DNA of 64,000 nt from Salvelinus alpinus (GCF_045679555.1 NC_092089.1:4118652-4182651); one strand, 5' to 3'. Positions 12,596 through 29,217 are shown, counted from the stretch's first letter. Notes: generated by a model from the letters alone, not told the origin. Program-made: numbers and translations.

Positions 12596-13108
12596 TACAC
12601 TGAGTGTAAAAAAACATGATCAATACCTTCCTAATATTGAGCTGCACCCCCTTTTGCCCTCAGAACAGCCTCAATTCGTCAGGGCATGGACTCTACAATG
12701 TGTCGAAAGCGTTCCACAGGGATGCTGGTCCATGTTGATTCCAATGCTTCCCACAGTTGTGTCAAGTTGGCTGGATGTCCTTTCTTGTGATTCTTGATAC
12801 ACACAGGAAACTGGTGAGCGTGAAAAACCCAGCAGTGTTGCAGTTCTTGACACACTCAAACCGGTGTGCCTTGTACCTACTACCAAACCCCGTTCAAAGC
12901 CACTTCAATCTTTTGTCTTGCCCATTCACCTTCTGAATGGCACATATAAACAAGCCTTGTCTCAAGGCTTAAAAATCCTTATTTAACCTGTCTCCTCCCC
13001 TTCATCTACACTGACTGAAGTGGAATTAACAGGTGACATCATAGCTTTCACCTGGTCAGTCTGACATGGAAAGAGCAGGTGCTCCTAATATTTTGTACAC
13101 TCAGTGTA
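12596..13108. mobile_element. 513-bp non-autonomous TA-flanked DNA transposon
   Basis: Both ends carry the inverted repeat TACACTGAGTGTA, extending imperfectly inward (..ATATTAGGAGCACC type). The element is flanked by TA on each side (12594-12595 and 13109-13110), the target duplication of Tc1/mariner elements. No transposase frame is present. It is a MITE-like dispersed fish repeat inserted in the efna1 3' region. Confidence 0.8.
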
Positions 13109-13324
13109 TAATGCGGGTACATATTCTTTGTTCAATCTGAAATAGTTTGAGCCAACGCCTACAGTAGTCCTCTGAAACGGCCTCATGTTTCCTCTACATG
13201 TGGAAACTATTGATGTGTATATATGTATGTGTATTAACTGACCTTCCTCTAAGCACGGTTTATGTCTTGTTTAGTGTAGTAGATACTCAGGTCAATGGGG
13301 ACGTTTCTTCTTGACATGTCACTA

Positions 13325-13475
13325 AAATCAAACTAAAGTGTATTTGTCACGTCCACAGGATACAGCAGGTGTGAACAGTACAGTAAAATGCTTACTTGCA
13401 AGCTCTTCCTCAACAATTATAATTCACTGTACAAAACCCAATGTGACAGATGCATACTCTAAAGCACAGATTAGC
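13325..13475. repeat. salmonid dispersed repeat fragment
   Basis: It contains AAATGCTTACTTGCAAGCTC and CTTCCTCAACAAT, resembling the repeat also seen at 44949 and 52229 (ATCAAAT...GGTCAC...GAAATGCTTGTG). It is degenerate and its class is uncertain. Confidence 0.4.
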
Positions 13476-14098
13476 ACACACTAGAACAAAACACAGATAT
13501 CTACATAACCAGATCCTCTGTCATTGAGATGGTACAACAGCTTCTAGTGAACACATTGGGATCGTTTTAGTCATTGCCGGTTTGCTTTTGTATGTCTTTA
13601 TGGTTTAGTGTTGAACAGATGAGTGTATAGGAACGAGATGGAGGGAATGGGAGTTGAGGGAAGGAGGACAGCAAAGCGGTAATGACAGGATTCTGAGAGG
13701 GTGTTGTGATTGCAGGGAGGCTGGGAGCTGTGCTTCCTTTACTGATATACTGTAAACAACATAACCGGTACACTGGATATTTTGGTGTGTGTACAGCACT
13801 GTAGGTTGGTGGCACCCTGATTGGGGAGAACTGGCTCGTGGTAATGACTGGAATGGTATCTCATACATAAACACGTGGTTTCCAGGTGTTTGATGCCATT
13901 CCATTCGCTCCGTTCCGGACATTATTATGAGCCGTCGTGCCCTCAGCAGCATCCTGTGGTTTACAGGTGTAATGCAAAGGAAATCCCTACATACAGACAC
14001 TGTATTGTAACTTGTTTTTGTAAATGTTTGTACATAAAATATGTAAATAACAGCATTTGTTTAAAATGTGAAAACTTTAATGTAATTAAAAAAGTGAT

Positions 14099-14104
14099 AA
14101 TAAA
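14099..14104 (+). promoter_or_regulatory. candidate efna1 polyadenylation signal
   Basis: AATAAA in an AT-rich context, followed by a T-containing stretch (TGCTTTCAATTCTC). Confidence 0.4.
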
Positions 14105-14439
14105 TCTGACTTGAGTGCTTTCAATTCTCACATTTTATAGCCAAAGGTAAAACATTGATGGTCACACTTTCAAAGTTGTTACTTTTGACACAATTCACAG
14201 CTGGAGTATAAAACTTTCACTGCGACATTCTGACATTTGTTTTGATGGATGACAAAGGCCCATCCATCTGATCTCTGAAGAAATCTCACCCTCTCGCCAA
14301 CTCCCCTCATGTCTTTCCCGTGCTCTTCTCTCCTTCCCTCGCTTTTGCCATTTCTGTCTTTCATCCTGGGCTGGTTTTCTCTGGCCATAACATCACAGCC
14401 CTATGGCCAAACGTCGGTGTGGAGATGGATGAGAGAGAT

Positions 14440-15366
14440 ACTATTTGGCCCTAAACAGAGAGTACACAGTGGCAGAATACCTGACCACTGTGACTGCCCC
14501 AAACTTAAGGAAAGTCTTGTGTAACGAGTGCGCTGAGAGTCGGGAAGCAAGATCAGGGAGTGAGTGTTTTAATAAATAAACAACTAAATACCAAACAAGA
14601 AACGCACAGAAATGATGACACCTGGGGAAGGAACCAAAGGGAGTGACAGATATAGGGAAGGTAATCAGGGAAATGATGGAGTCCAGGTAAGTCTGATGAC
14701 GCGCAGGTGCGCGCAACGATGGTGACGGGTGTGACCCATAATGAGCAGCCTGGTGACCTAGAGGCCGGAGAGGGCACACACGTGACACTTTGACTATGTA
14801 CAGACTCAGTGAGCATAGGCTTGCTATTGCGAAAGGCCGCCGTAGGCAGACCTGGCTCTTAAGAGAAGACAGGCTATGTGCACACTGCCCACAAAATGAG
14901 GTAGAAACTGAGCTGCACTTCCTAACCTCCTGCCCAATGTATGACCATATTAGAGACACATATTTCCCTCAGATAACACAGATCCACAAAGAATTTGAAA
15001 ACAAATCAGATTTTGTTAAACTCCCATATCTATTAGGTGAAATAGCACAGTGTGTCATCACAGCAGCAAGATTTGTGACCTGTTGCCACAAGAAAAGGGC
15101 AACCAGTGAAGAACAAACACCATTGTAAATACAACCCATATTTATGTTTATTTATTTTCCCTTTTGTACTTTAACCATTTGCACATCGTTACAACACTGT
15201 ATATCGACATAATATGGCATTTGTAATGTCTTTCTTCTTTTGGAACTTCTGTGAGTGTCATGTTAACTGTTCATTTTATTGTTTATTTCACCTTTGTATA
15301 TTATCTACTTCACTTGCTTTGGCAATGTTAACACATGTTTCCATGCCAATAAAGCCCTTTAACTGA
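14440..15366 (+). mobile_element. 5'-truncated LINE, 3' part of ORF2 and 3' UTR
   Basis: The plus strand reads the C-terminal part of the same ORF2 found complete at 53793-57266 (for example YRLSEHRLAIAKGRRRQTWL, then a CAHC...H...C knuckle) and ends with the family 3' terminus CCATGCCAATAAAGCCC. It is interrupted at 14520 by a solo LTR. The coding part is degraded and non-functional. Confidence 0.88.
14520..14787 (-). mobile_element. 268-bp solo LTR
   Basis: The segment reads TGTAACG...GTGACA and interrupts the LINE exactly between AAGGAAAG and CTTTGACTATG, which are continuous in the copy at 54130. The minus strand reads TGTCACG...CGTTACA with ATTTATTAAAACACTC. Flanks CTTG/CTTT suggest a decayed 4-bp duplication. 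It is probably a gypsy-type LTR left by recombination. Confidence 0.7.
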
Positions 15367-15531
15367 AAATGATAATACTAATTTGAGAGAGCACAGGGGG
15401 AGGAGAGAGGGGTGACAGGAGACCATGAGCAAACTGACACCTGGATATGAAAGTGCTACTCTCACTCTCTCCCTCAAACTCTCCCTTGCCCTTCTGTTTG
15501 CTATCTTGTCTCTTCTCTCCCCTCCCTCTCT

Positions 15532-16133
15532 CAATTCAATTCAAAGGGCTTTATTGGAATGGGAAACATGTTGACATTGCCAAAGCAAGTGAAATAGATA
15601 AACAAAAGCAAAAGAAACAAGTGAAAAAGTTCCAAAGGAATAGAGACATTTTGTCAATAGGGTGTGCAGGGTGAATACGTGGTCGGTCGTACAGTAATTT
15701 GGTAAAAAGCCAATTTGCTCAGTACATTGTTTTCACTGAATAAATGTATGAGTCTGCTGTTAAGGATAATGAAGAGGATTTTCCCAAGGTTGCTGTTGAC
15801 GCATATCCCACGGTAATTATTGGGGTCATTTGTCTCCACGTTTGTGGTGATCAGTCCTTGGATTGGGGAAGATGCCAGAGCTGTGGAGGATGTTAATATT
15901 AAAGAGTTTAAGTATAGCCGATTGGAATTTGTTGTCTGTATATTTTAGCATTTCATTTAGGATTACAATTTAGGATTACAAATGTAACCGATTGAAAGGC
16001 TATTAGCGCGCACCACCGCTAACTAGATAGCCATTTCACATTGGTTACATTTGTTCTTAGTTATAGAGTCCAAAAGATTGGAGAAGAGGTTTATCCATAC
16101 TTATACATATTTATCCATCTCCGTTTTGGATAG
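15532..16133 (-). mobile_element. internally deleted LINE copy, minus strand
   Basis: It starts with the family 3' terminus (AATTCAATTCAAAGGGCTTT), then at about 15660 jumps to sequence matching 55370 of the long LINE (an internal deletion of about 1.7 kb). It carries reverse-transcriptase fragments such as DPNNYRGICVNSNLGKIL. A 75-bp palindromic repeat sits at 15979-16053. Confidence 0.82.
15979..16053. mobile_element. 75-bp palindromic mini-element inside LINE
   Basis: It begins CAAATGTAACC and ends GGTTACATTTG, an inverted repeat, with CACCACCGCTAACTAG in the middle. It lies in the reverse-transcriptase region of the LINE copy at the point of a deletion. Confidence 0.6.
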
Positions 16134-16830
16134 AAGGCCAGCATCCCAGAGTCGCCTCTTCACTGTTGACGTTGAGACTGGTGTTTTGTGGGTACTATTT
16201 AATGAAGCTGCCAGTTCAGGACTTGTGAGGCATCTGTTTCTCAAACTAGACACTTTAATGTACTTGTCCTCTTGCTCAGTTGTGCACCGGGGCCTCCTAC
16301 TCCTCTTTCTATTCTGGTTAGATTCAGTTTGCGCTATTCTGTGAAGGGAGTAGTACACAGCATTGTACGAGATCTTCAGTTTCTTGGCAATTTCTTGCAT
16401 GGAATAGCCTTCATTTCTCAGAACAAGAAAAGACTGACGAGTTTCAGAAGAAAGTTCTTTGTTTCTGGCATTTTCATCCTGTAATCGAACCCACAAATGC
16501 TGATGCTCCAAATACTCAACTAGTCTAAAGAAGGCCAGTTGTATTGCTTCTTTAATCAGGACAACAGTTTTCAGCTGTGTTAACACAATTGCAAAAGGGT
16601 TTACTAATGATCAATTACCCTTTTAAAAGGATAAACTTGGATTAGCTAACACAACGGGCCATTGGAACACAGGAGTGATGGTTGCTGATAATGGGCCTCT
16701 GTAAACCTATGTAGATATTCCATTAAAAATCAGCCGTTTCCAGCTATAATAGTAATTTACAACATTAACAATGTCTACACAGTATTTCTGATCAATTTGA
16801 TGTTATTTTAATAGACAAAAAATTTGTTTT
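16134..16830 (-). pseudogene. Tc1-like transposase fragment (N-terminal DNA-binding part)
   Basis: The minus strand reads a paired-type helix-turn-helix segment (ELSSETRQSFLVLRNEGYSM, then AKKLKISYNAVYYSL and a basic KRSRRP linker), typical of Tc1-family transposases. It ends abruptly against the LINE at about 16133, so the whole catalytic DDE domain is missing. The usual start codon context (ATGGCCAGAAAC-like) is also damaged. Sequence out to about 16830 looks like the element's 5' non-coding part. Confidence 0.75.
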
Positions 16831-16861
16831 TCAGTAATATGAGATCTGTATTTAAAACGTT

Positions 16862-16930
16862 TACATTTTAATTTTAGTCATTTAGCAGATGCTCTTATCC
16901 AGCGCGACTTACAGTAAGGGCATTTATCTT
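16862..16930 (-). repeat. L2/SINE-type conserved 3' tail
   Basis: The minus strand reads TAAGTCGCGCTGGATAAGAG followed by CATCTGCTAAATGACT, the stem-loop tail shared by fish L2 LINEs and several SINEs. A second copy is at 30421. Confidence 0.75.
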
Positions 16931-17216
16931 ATGATAGCTAGGTGAGACAACTACATAGCACAGTCAAATATACAGGATGCTAACATTCCATTCCAGCTAA
17001 ACAATGCATATATAGCATTTAGCAAAAAAAACTCATTTTCATACACATCTAATTCAAATCTGAGAACAGTTATATTTTACACACAGATGATGGTACCCAT
17101 AAGCAATCATTTGTGATGAAAAGTCACTGGTGGAAGAGTTGGGGGATATAGCATTTTGGAAATAAACTCTTCCTTCATAAAAGAAGACTGTAATGGGGAC
17201 ATTTAAGATACAGAAA

Positions 17217-19004
17217 CAGTCCTTGACTTTTTCCACATTTTGTTGGGTTACAAAGTGGGATTAAAGTGGATTTAATTGTCATTTTTGGTCAACGAGCTAC
17301 ACAACATACTCTGTAATGTCAAAGTGGAAGAAAAATTCTAACATTTATTACAATGTTGAAAAATAAAACACTAATACCTTGATTACATAAGTATTCAACC
17401 CCCTGAGACAATACATGTGAGAAACACAGTTGGCAGCGATTACAGCTGTGAGTCTTTCTGGGTAAGTCTCTAAGAGCTTTGCACACCTGGATTGTGCAAT
17501 ATTTACCCATTATTATTTTAAAATTCTTCAAGCTATGTCAAGTTGGTTGTTGATCTTGCCATAGGTTTTCAAGCCAATTTATGTCAAAACATTAACTAGG
17601 CCACTCAAGAAAATTCAATGTTGTCTTAGCAACTCCAGTGTATATTTGTCCTTGTGTTTTAAGTTATTGTCCTGCTGAAAGGTGAATTTGTCTCCCAGTG
17701 TCTGTTGCAAGACTGAACCAGGTTTTCCTCTAGGATTTTGTCTGTGCTTAGCTGCCTTCTGTTTCTTTTTATTAAAAAAAAATCCCTAGTCCTTGCCAAT
17801 GACAAGCATGCCCATAACATGATGCAGCCACCACCATGCTTGAAAATATGAAGAGTGGTACTCAGTGATGTGTTGTGTTGGATTTTCCCCAAACATAATC
17901 CTTTGTATTCAGGACAAAAAGTTAATTTATTAGCAAAAATGTTTTGCAGTATTACTTTAGAGCCTTGTTGAAAAAAGGATGTATGTTTTGGAATATTGTT
18001 TATTCTGTGCAAGCTTCCTTATTTTCATTCTGTCATTTAGGTTAGTATTGTAACTACAATGTTGTTGATCCATCCTCAGTTTTCTCCTATCACAGCCATT
18101 AAACTTTGTAACTGTTTTAAAATCACCATTGGCCTTATGGTGAAATTCCTGAGCAGTTTCCTTCCTCTCTGGCAACTGAGTTAGGAAGGACGCCTATATC
18201 TTTGTAGTGACTGGGTGTATTAATACACCATTCAAAACCTAATTAATAACTTCACCATGCTCAAAGGGATATTCAGCGTCTTCTTACCAATCGGTGCCTT
18301 TCTTTGCGAGGCATTGAAAAAACTCCCTGGTCTTTGTGGTTGAATCAGTGCATGAAATTCACTACTCGATTGAGGGACCTTACAGATAATTGTATGTGTG
18401 GGGTACAGAGATTGGTTAGTCATCAAAAAATATGTTAACCACTATTATTGAACACAGAATGAGTCAATGCAACTGTGTGATTTGTTAAGCACATTTTTAC
18501 TCCTGAACATATTGAGGCTTGCCATAACAAACGGGTTGAATACTTATTGACTAAAGACATTTTTACTCCTGAACTTATTGAGGCTTGCCATAACAAACGG
18601 GTTGAATACTTATTGACTAAAGAGATTTTTACTCCTGAACTTATTGAGGCTTGCCATAACAAACGGGTTGAATACTTATTGACTAAAGACATTTTTACTC
18701 CTGAACTTATTGAGGCTTGCCATAACAAACGGGTTGAATACTTATTGACTAAAGACATTTTTACTCCTGAACTTATTTAGGTTTGCCATAACAAACGAGT
18801 TGAATACTTATTGACTCAAGACATTTCAGCTTTTCGTTTTGTATTCATTTCGAAATTTTTCTACAAACAAAATACATTTTTGACATGGGGTATTGTGTGT
18901 AGATCAGTGACACAAAATCTCTAATAAATATAATGTAAATGCAGGCTGTAACATAGCAACATGTAGAAAAAGTCAAGGGGTGTGAATACTTTCTGAAGGT
19001 ACTG
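17217..19004 (-). mobile_element. decayed Tc1-like transposon
   Basis: The left end retains CTTGACTTTTTCCACATTTT and the right end retains AAAAAGTCAAGGGGTGTGAA with TTTCTGAAGGTACTG before TA. The left outer inverted repeat is mostly deleted. Minus-strand remnants of the transposase (KHGGGCIMLWAC, EFHHKANGDF) occur in several frames between 17659 and 18175. It contains a 66-bp tandem repeat. Confidence 0.82.
18492..18800. repeat. 66-bp tandem repeat inside the Tc1 element, about five units
   Basis: Units start at 18492, 18558, 18624, 18690 and 18756 with ATTTTTACTCCTGAACTTAT. The length is 22 codons, so repeated 22-residue frames appear on both strands. It is confined to the transposon, so it arose after or during its insertion. 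Confidence 0.95.
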
Positions 19005-19100
19005 TAACTAAAGTTCATATTCAGTTTAGACACAATGTTTAGCATATTTGGAGTTTCTTTATTACACTTCATTTCCACTGTTCTGTTTGTGAAACTCAAG

Positions 19101-19838
19101 GTGTGGGTTGACGGTCACTAGTGTGGGTTGATGGTCACTAGTGTGAGTTGATGGTCACTAGTGTGGGTTGACGGTCATTAGTGTGGGTTGACGGTCACTA
19201 ATGTGGGTTGATGGTCACTAGTGTGGGTTGATGGTCACTAGTGTGGGTTGACGGTCACTAGTGTGGGTTGACGGTCACTAGTGTGGGTTGACAGTCACTA
19301 GTGTGGGTTGAAGGTCACTAGTGTGGGTTGATGGTCACTAGTGTGGGTTGAAGGTCACTAGTGTGGGTTGATGGTCATTAGTGTGGGTTGACGGTCACTA
19401 ATGTGGGTTGACAGTCACTAGTGTGGGTTGAAGGTCACTAGTGTGGGTTGATGGTCACTAGTGTGGGTTGAAGGTCACTAGTGTGGGTTGATGGTCACTA
19501 GTGTGGGTTGATGGTCACTAGTGTGGGTTGATGGTCATTAGTGTGGGTTGATGGTCACTAGTGTGGGTTGACGGTCACTAGTGTGGGTTGATGGTCACTA
19601 GTGTGAGTTGATGGTCACTAGTGTGGGTTGATGGTCACTAGTGTGGGTTGATGGTCACTAGTGTGGGTTGAAGGTCACTAGTGTGGGTTGATGGTCACTA
19701 GTGTGGGTTGATGGTCACTAGTGTGGGTTGATGGTCACTAGTGTGGGTTGAAGGTCACTAGTGTGGGTTGATGGTCACTAGTGTGGGTTGATGGTCACTA
19801 GTGTGGGTTGAAGGTCACTAGTATGGGTTGATGGTCAA
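19101..19838. repeat. 20-bp minisatellite, about 37 units
   Basis: The unit is GTGTGGGTTGATGGTCACTA, with point variants at the ATGG/ACGG/AAGG/ACAG position and occasional TCATTA. The period is exact throughout. Confidence 0.97.
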
Positions 19839-20490
19839 CGACAAAGTCGTTGCCTTTTTGTTTTGACTTCCTACAAGCCTCTCAGGCTGCTGTTTCCAGG
19901 ACATTTGGTGCTGTCTGATTAAGATATAAAGGTTCTGTCTCCAAGAGGCCAGTTAGACATTTTCTCTGCTTCAATGCTGGGTGGTGTCTCCCTGTTGCAA
20001 CTTGTAATTAACAGGGTTGATTTTTGATTGACTTCATCTACAACTGCTCTCCTTTTTGTTCACCTGGAAATGTTTATTACACAGGCAAAACGTGAATTAG
20101 GAGCAATTCCACTTCACACTGTAGTGACTGAGATGAGTTCCCCCTCACAATGTACAAAACCCTATTGCTCATTATTATCCTACATAACATAAAGGTGCAT
20201 ATTGTGAAGAGGGTGTATGTGGTATAAAGTTACACTGTTTACAACATTCCAGGCTATATTTGGGTATTTATATTGGATCTCAGTGATGATACAGAAGAGG
20301 ATGTCATTCATTCCAACCCAGCATGTCTCCAAGGTGAAAACTTCACACTGTGTGATGCCCAGACTACACTACTAGACATCCCAGTATTCTGACTGTCGTC
20401 TTGTTGTCTGTCCCATAGAGGAATATGTCATTAGGATATTATTTGCTAAGGATGGGAGTTATATCCAGCTATTATGGAGCACAGATACAG
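19839..20490. other. intergenic, nothing recognised
   Basis: Moderately AT-rich sequence between efna1 and slc50a1 without repeats, frames or RNA genes that I can name. Confidence 0.5.
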
Positions 20491-20628
20491 AATCCGAGCT
20501 GACAAGGTAAAAATCTGTCGTTCTGCCTCTGAACAAGGCAGTTAACCCACTGTTCCTAGGCCGTCATTGTAAATAAGAATTTGTTCTTAACTGAATTGCC
20601 TAGTTAAATAAAGGTTAAATTTAAAAAA
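20491..20628 (+). mobile_element. tRNA-derived SINE, 5'-truncated
   Basis: It begins inside the promoter B-box region (AATCCGAGCTGACAAGGTAA) and continues CAGTTAACCCACTGTTCCTA ... TAAATAAAGGTTAAAT. The same family, with more of its tRNA-like head, is at 26497-26741. Confidence 0.75.
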
Positions 20629-20743
20629 GTAAAACATTTGACAGGCAACTGCTGTTGTAAAATGGACTACTAAAATGGACTACTAATCAAATACATTTGA
20701 TTAATTGATTGCTTGAGCCATATATTTCTAAATACTCCGATGG

Positions 20744-20860
20744 CAGGTAATCAAACAAAAGTAGCAAATGGATGGTGGTACCTGGATGGTGGTACCACCT
20801 GCTAGCAGGTACCACCATCCAGGTACCACCATCCATTTGCTACTTTTGTTTGATTACCTG
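20744..20860. repeat. 117-bp near-perfect palindrome
   Basis: The left arm starts CAGGTAATCAAACAAAAGTA and the right arm ends TACTTTTGTTTGATTACCTG. Arms of 57 bp match completely except for a 3-bp extra ACC in the left arm. The centre is ACCTGCTAGCAGGT, itself a perfect palindrome. Within each arm GGATGGTGGTACC occurs twice. Confidence 0.95.
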
Positions 20861-20876
20861 TAGTAGGTTTAGTAGG

Positions 20877-21358
20877 TTTTTGCAGAGGTGGCCTACCTAC
20901 CCCAAAACAGACTGTGGTTTTACACTATTTGATCAGAGTATCATGATCTCCCCCTCCTGCACGTTTGACATAGACTATATTCTGCTGCGTTCATCTAAAT
21001 GAGTGCATTTAGTGACCTTATAATATGTCCCTGAACACTGATGTAGCGGTACCCTCGGCAACATCTAAATCCCATTGTTGGTGATCACAGATACAACTTC
21101 ATGTCTCCAGAGTTGGGTTTTTGCAGAGGTGGCCTACCTACCCCAAAACAGACTGTGGTTTTACACTATTTGATCAGAGTATCATGATCTCCCCCTCCTG
21201 CACGTTTGACATAGACTATATTCTGCTGCGTTCATCTAAATGAGTGCATTTAGTGACCTTATAATATGTCCCTGAACACTGATGTAGCGGTACCCTCGGC
21301 AACATCTAAATCCCATTGTTGGTGATCACAGATACAACTTCATGTCTCCAGAGTTGCC
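20877..21358. repeat. 241-bp tandem duplication
   Basis: The block starting TTTTTGCAGAGGTGGCCTAC is repeated with an offset of exactly 241 bp (20881 versus 21122) with essentially no differences visible, so the duplication looks recent. Confidence 0.93.
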
Positions 21359-21578
21359 CGTGGACACTGATCTAAGGTCAGTTTATCATTCTTTCCCTTT
21401 ATGGTTAAGGTTAATGTGTTGGGAGAAAAGGCTGATCCAAGATCTGTACCTAAAGTCCTTGCTGGATTACGAGCGAAATCATCCATCGTCATATTGACCA
21501 TCATATCATTGGTGGAAACCTATCCATCCTCTCATCCTTATCTGCCAATCAGAGTGCAGAATTCTTTCAGAATACTGT

Positions 21579-21744
21579 GGCGTATTCATTAAGGAAACCG
21601 TTTACCGTTAAAGAACCAAACTAAAGCAAACAGAGCAAAACGAGAGTTTCTATTGGACACATGAATTTAGGTCTCTTTCCGTTTTGTTCTGTTTGCTTCC
21701 GTATAAGAAACGTTTTGCAACAGAATTGGCGTAATGAATACGCC
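21579..21744. mobile_element. 166-bp MITE, copy 1
   Basis: It has 12-bp terminal inverted repeats GGCGTATTCATT/AATGAATACGCC and a core with GTTTCTATTGGACA and TTTTGTTCTGTTTGCTTCCG. A related copy is at 30073. It ends 175 bp before the slc50a1 start codon, so it may lie in the promoter. Confidence 0.75.
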
Positions 21745-21919
21745 CCTGATTACAAACACGGAAATACAGTGTAGTTAGAACGACGTCAACGTTGAGTCGC
21801 TGATGCAGATGTCAACTATTTGTGCGATAGCTGATTTGATATTCATAGCGAAATTACTCACAATTTAGACACATACCTAGCTATCTAGGTAGTGCACCAC
21901 ATATTCCGTTTTCCGATCT

Positions 21920-26877
<4,958 letters not shown>

Positions 26878-27107
26878 GTGGCTGGAGACTCGCACACCAA
26901 TGGTTACAAGGGAGAGAGATAACAGGCTTCTTGACCCTATCATGGTCAGGCTGTCAATCACTGATATTGTTACTCATATTGTAAATGATTCATGATCACT
27001 CCTAACCACCAAGGGTTTAAGAAGACTTTCTCCTCTCAAGGCAGAAGCTGTCCCTAATCACAGATCTAGGATCAGAGTACCCTAGCAATGGGGGATGAAC
27101 AATTATG

Positions 27108-27113
27108 AATAAA
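27108..27113 (+). promoter_or_regulatory. candidate slc50a1 proximal polyadenylation signal
   Basis: AATAAA 231 bases after the stop codon and before the next transposon; the shorter 3' UTR would end here. Confidence 0.45.
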
Positions 27114-27504
27114 TATCTGACCCTGTATCAGTGGTTAGGGGCATCTTCCTCATCTTTCTCCCTCCACCATTTCCTTTTAGTGCCTTCTGTCCTAGTCTGA
27201 GACATTAGTGCCACCTGAGAACTCAACCATGGGCGGGACAGTCCTGCCCTGTCATTCACAGTAGTCTCTGTTACCCAGTGGGAGGTTTTTTGCTCAGCAT
27301 CAATGCGCTGCTATTGGTTGAATCGCTCTAACTAACAGGGCAGGATGATCCCGCCTCTAGTGGGGTTTGAGACCCCCTCACCTTTATAGTTGACTTGTCT
27401 GTCCTCATCACTATGGTACCCTGTGAACTAGGGGTGAACAACTGTTCCTGGTAGCCACAGTATCTGCTGGGTTGTTATCCTTCTCTTTTAACTAGACTGA
27501 TGTA

Positions 27505-28990
27505 CAGTGCATTAGGAAAGTTTTCAGACCCCTTGAGTTTTTCCACATTTTCTTACGTTACAGCCTTACACTAAAATGTATTAAATTGTTTATTTTCCTC
27601 AATCTACACACAATACCCCATAATGACAAAGCAAAGAGAGGTTTATCTTTTAAAATTTTGTACATTTATAAAATAAAATAAATGGAAATATCAAATTTAC
27701 ATAAGTTTTCAGACCCTTTACTCAGTACTTTGTTGAAGCACCTTTGGCAGCGATTACAGCCATGAGTCTTCTTGGGTATGACACTACAAACTTGTATTTG
27801 GGGAGTTTCTCCCATTCTTCTCTGCAGATCTTCTCAAACTCTGTCAGGTTGGATGGGAATGTTGCTACACAGCTATTTTCAGGTCTCTCCAGAGATGTTA
27901 GATCGGGTTCAAGTCCAGAGACTTCTCCCGAAGCCACTGTGTGCTTAGGGTCATTATCCTGTTGGAAGGTGAACCTTCGCCTCAGACTGAGGTCCTTAGC
28001 GCTCTGGAGCAGGTTTTCATCAAGGATCTCTCTGTACTTGCTCCGTTCATCTTCAATCCTGACTAGTCTCCCTGTCCCTGTCGCTGAAAAACATCCCCAC
28101 AGCCTGATGCTGCCACCACCATGCTTCACCGTAGGGATGGTGCCAGGTTTCATCCAGATATGATGCTTGGCATTCAGGCCAAAGAGTTCAATCTTGGTTT
28201 CATCAGACCAGAGAATCTTGTTTCTCATGGTCTGAGAGTCCTTTAGGTGCCTTTTGGCAAATTCCAAGCGGGCTGTCATGAGCCTTATACTGAGGAGTGG
28301 CTTCCATCTGGCAACTCTACATTAAAGGCCTGATTGGTGGAGTTCTGAAAAAAGGTTGTTCTTCTGGAAGGTTCTCCCATTTCCACAGAGGAGCTCTGTC
28401 ATGTTCTTGGTCACCTCCCTGACCAAGGCCCTTCTCCCCAGATTGCTCAGTTTGGCCCGGTGGCCAGCTCTAGGAAGAGTCTTGGTGGTTCCAAACTTCT
28501 TCCATTTAAGAATGATGGAGGCCACGGTGTTCTTGAAACTTCAATACTGCAGAAATTGTTTGGTACCCTTCCCCAGATCTGTTCCTCGACACAATCCTGT
28601 CTCGGAGCTCTATGGACAATTCCTTCGACCTCATGGCTTGGTTTTTGCACTGTCAACTGTGGGACCTTATATAGACAGGTGTGTGCATTTCCAAATCATG
28701 TCCAATCAATTGAATTTACCGCAGATGGAATCCAATCAAGTTGTAGAAACATCTCAAGGATGGAAACAGGATCAATGGAAACAGGAAGCACCTCAACTCA
28801 ATTTCGAGTCTCATCGCAAAGGGTCTGAATACTTATGTAAATAAGTTATTTCTGTTTTTTATAGATTTGCAAAAATGTATATAAACCTGTTTTCACTCTG
28901 TCATCATGGGATATTGTGTAAGCTTGATGAGGATTTTTATTTAATTAATCCATTTTAGAATAAGGCTGATAATACTTTCTGAAAGCACTG
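27505..28990 (-). mobile_element. Tc1-like transposon downstream of slc50a1
   Basis: The left end CAGTGCATTAGGAAAGTTTT follows TA; the right end ...TACTTTCTGAAAGCACTG is its inverted relative, though the right-hand TA has become AA. The internal minus-strand transposase is broken. Confidence 0.88.
27722..28525 (-). pseudogene. Tc1-like transposase pseudogene
   Basis: The longest piece (28279-27722, 185 codons) contains the first catalytic Asp region ([20 protein letters not shown]), KHGGGSIRLWGCFSATGTG and the second catalytic Asp (FQQDNDPKHT). The third motif, NPIENLW in active relatives, is destroyed. A further piece with IILKWKKFGTTKTLPRAGHR lies upstream in another frame. Confidence 0.85.
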
Positions 28991-29217
28991 AATACCTGGA
29001 TAACCAGACGTCTACGGTCTAGACTCGCTAGTCAATCACTTATATGAATGGGTCAGTTAAGTACCACGGAGAGATGAAGCAGGACTGTGTGTTTTTCCAG
29101 ACATCCCGGTTGGCGGATTCACAGAATCTGAAGGGAATAAGAAGGAAATCTGGAGCCCTCCAACCAGGATTTCTGGAAAACCAGGGAATGTATTGAAAGT
29201 TCCTGTAATTTTGCAGC

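Larger units (their letters stand above)
12179..14120 (+). other. probable efna1 3' UTR and downstream region
   Basis: No further reading frame of quality follows the stop. An AATAAA lies at 14099-14104 in an AT-rich stretch, a plausible polyadenylation signal if the UTR is about 1.9 kb and spans the (TG)n and the 513-bp transposon. No transcript evidence is available to me. Confidence 0.45.
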
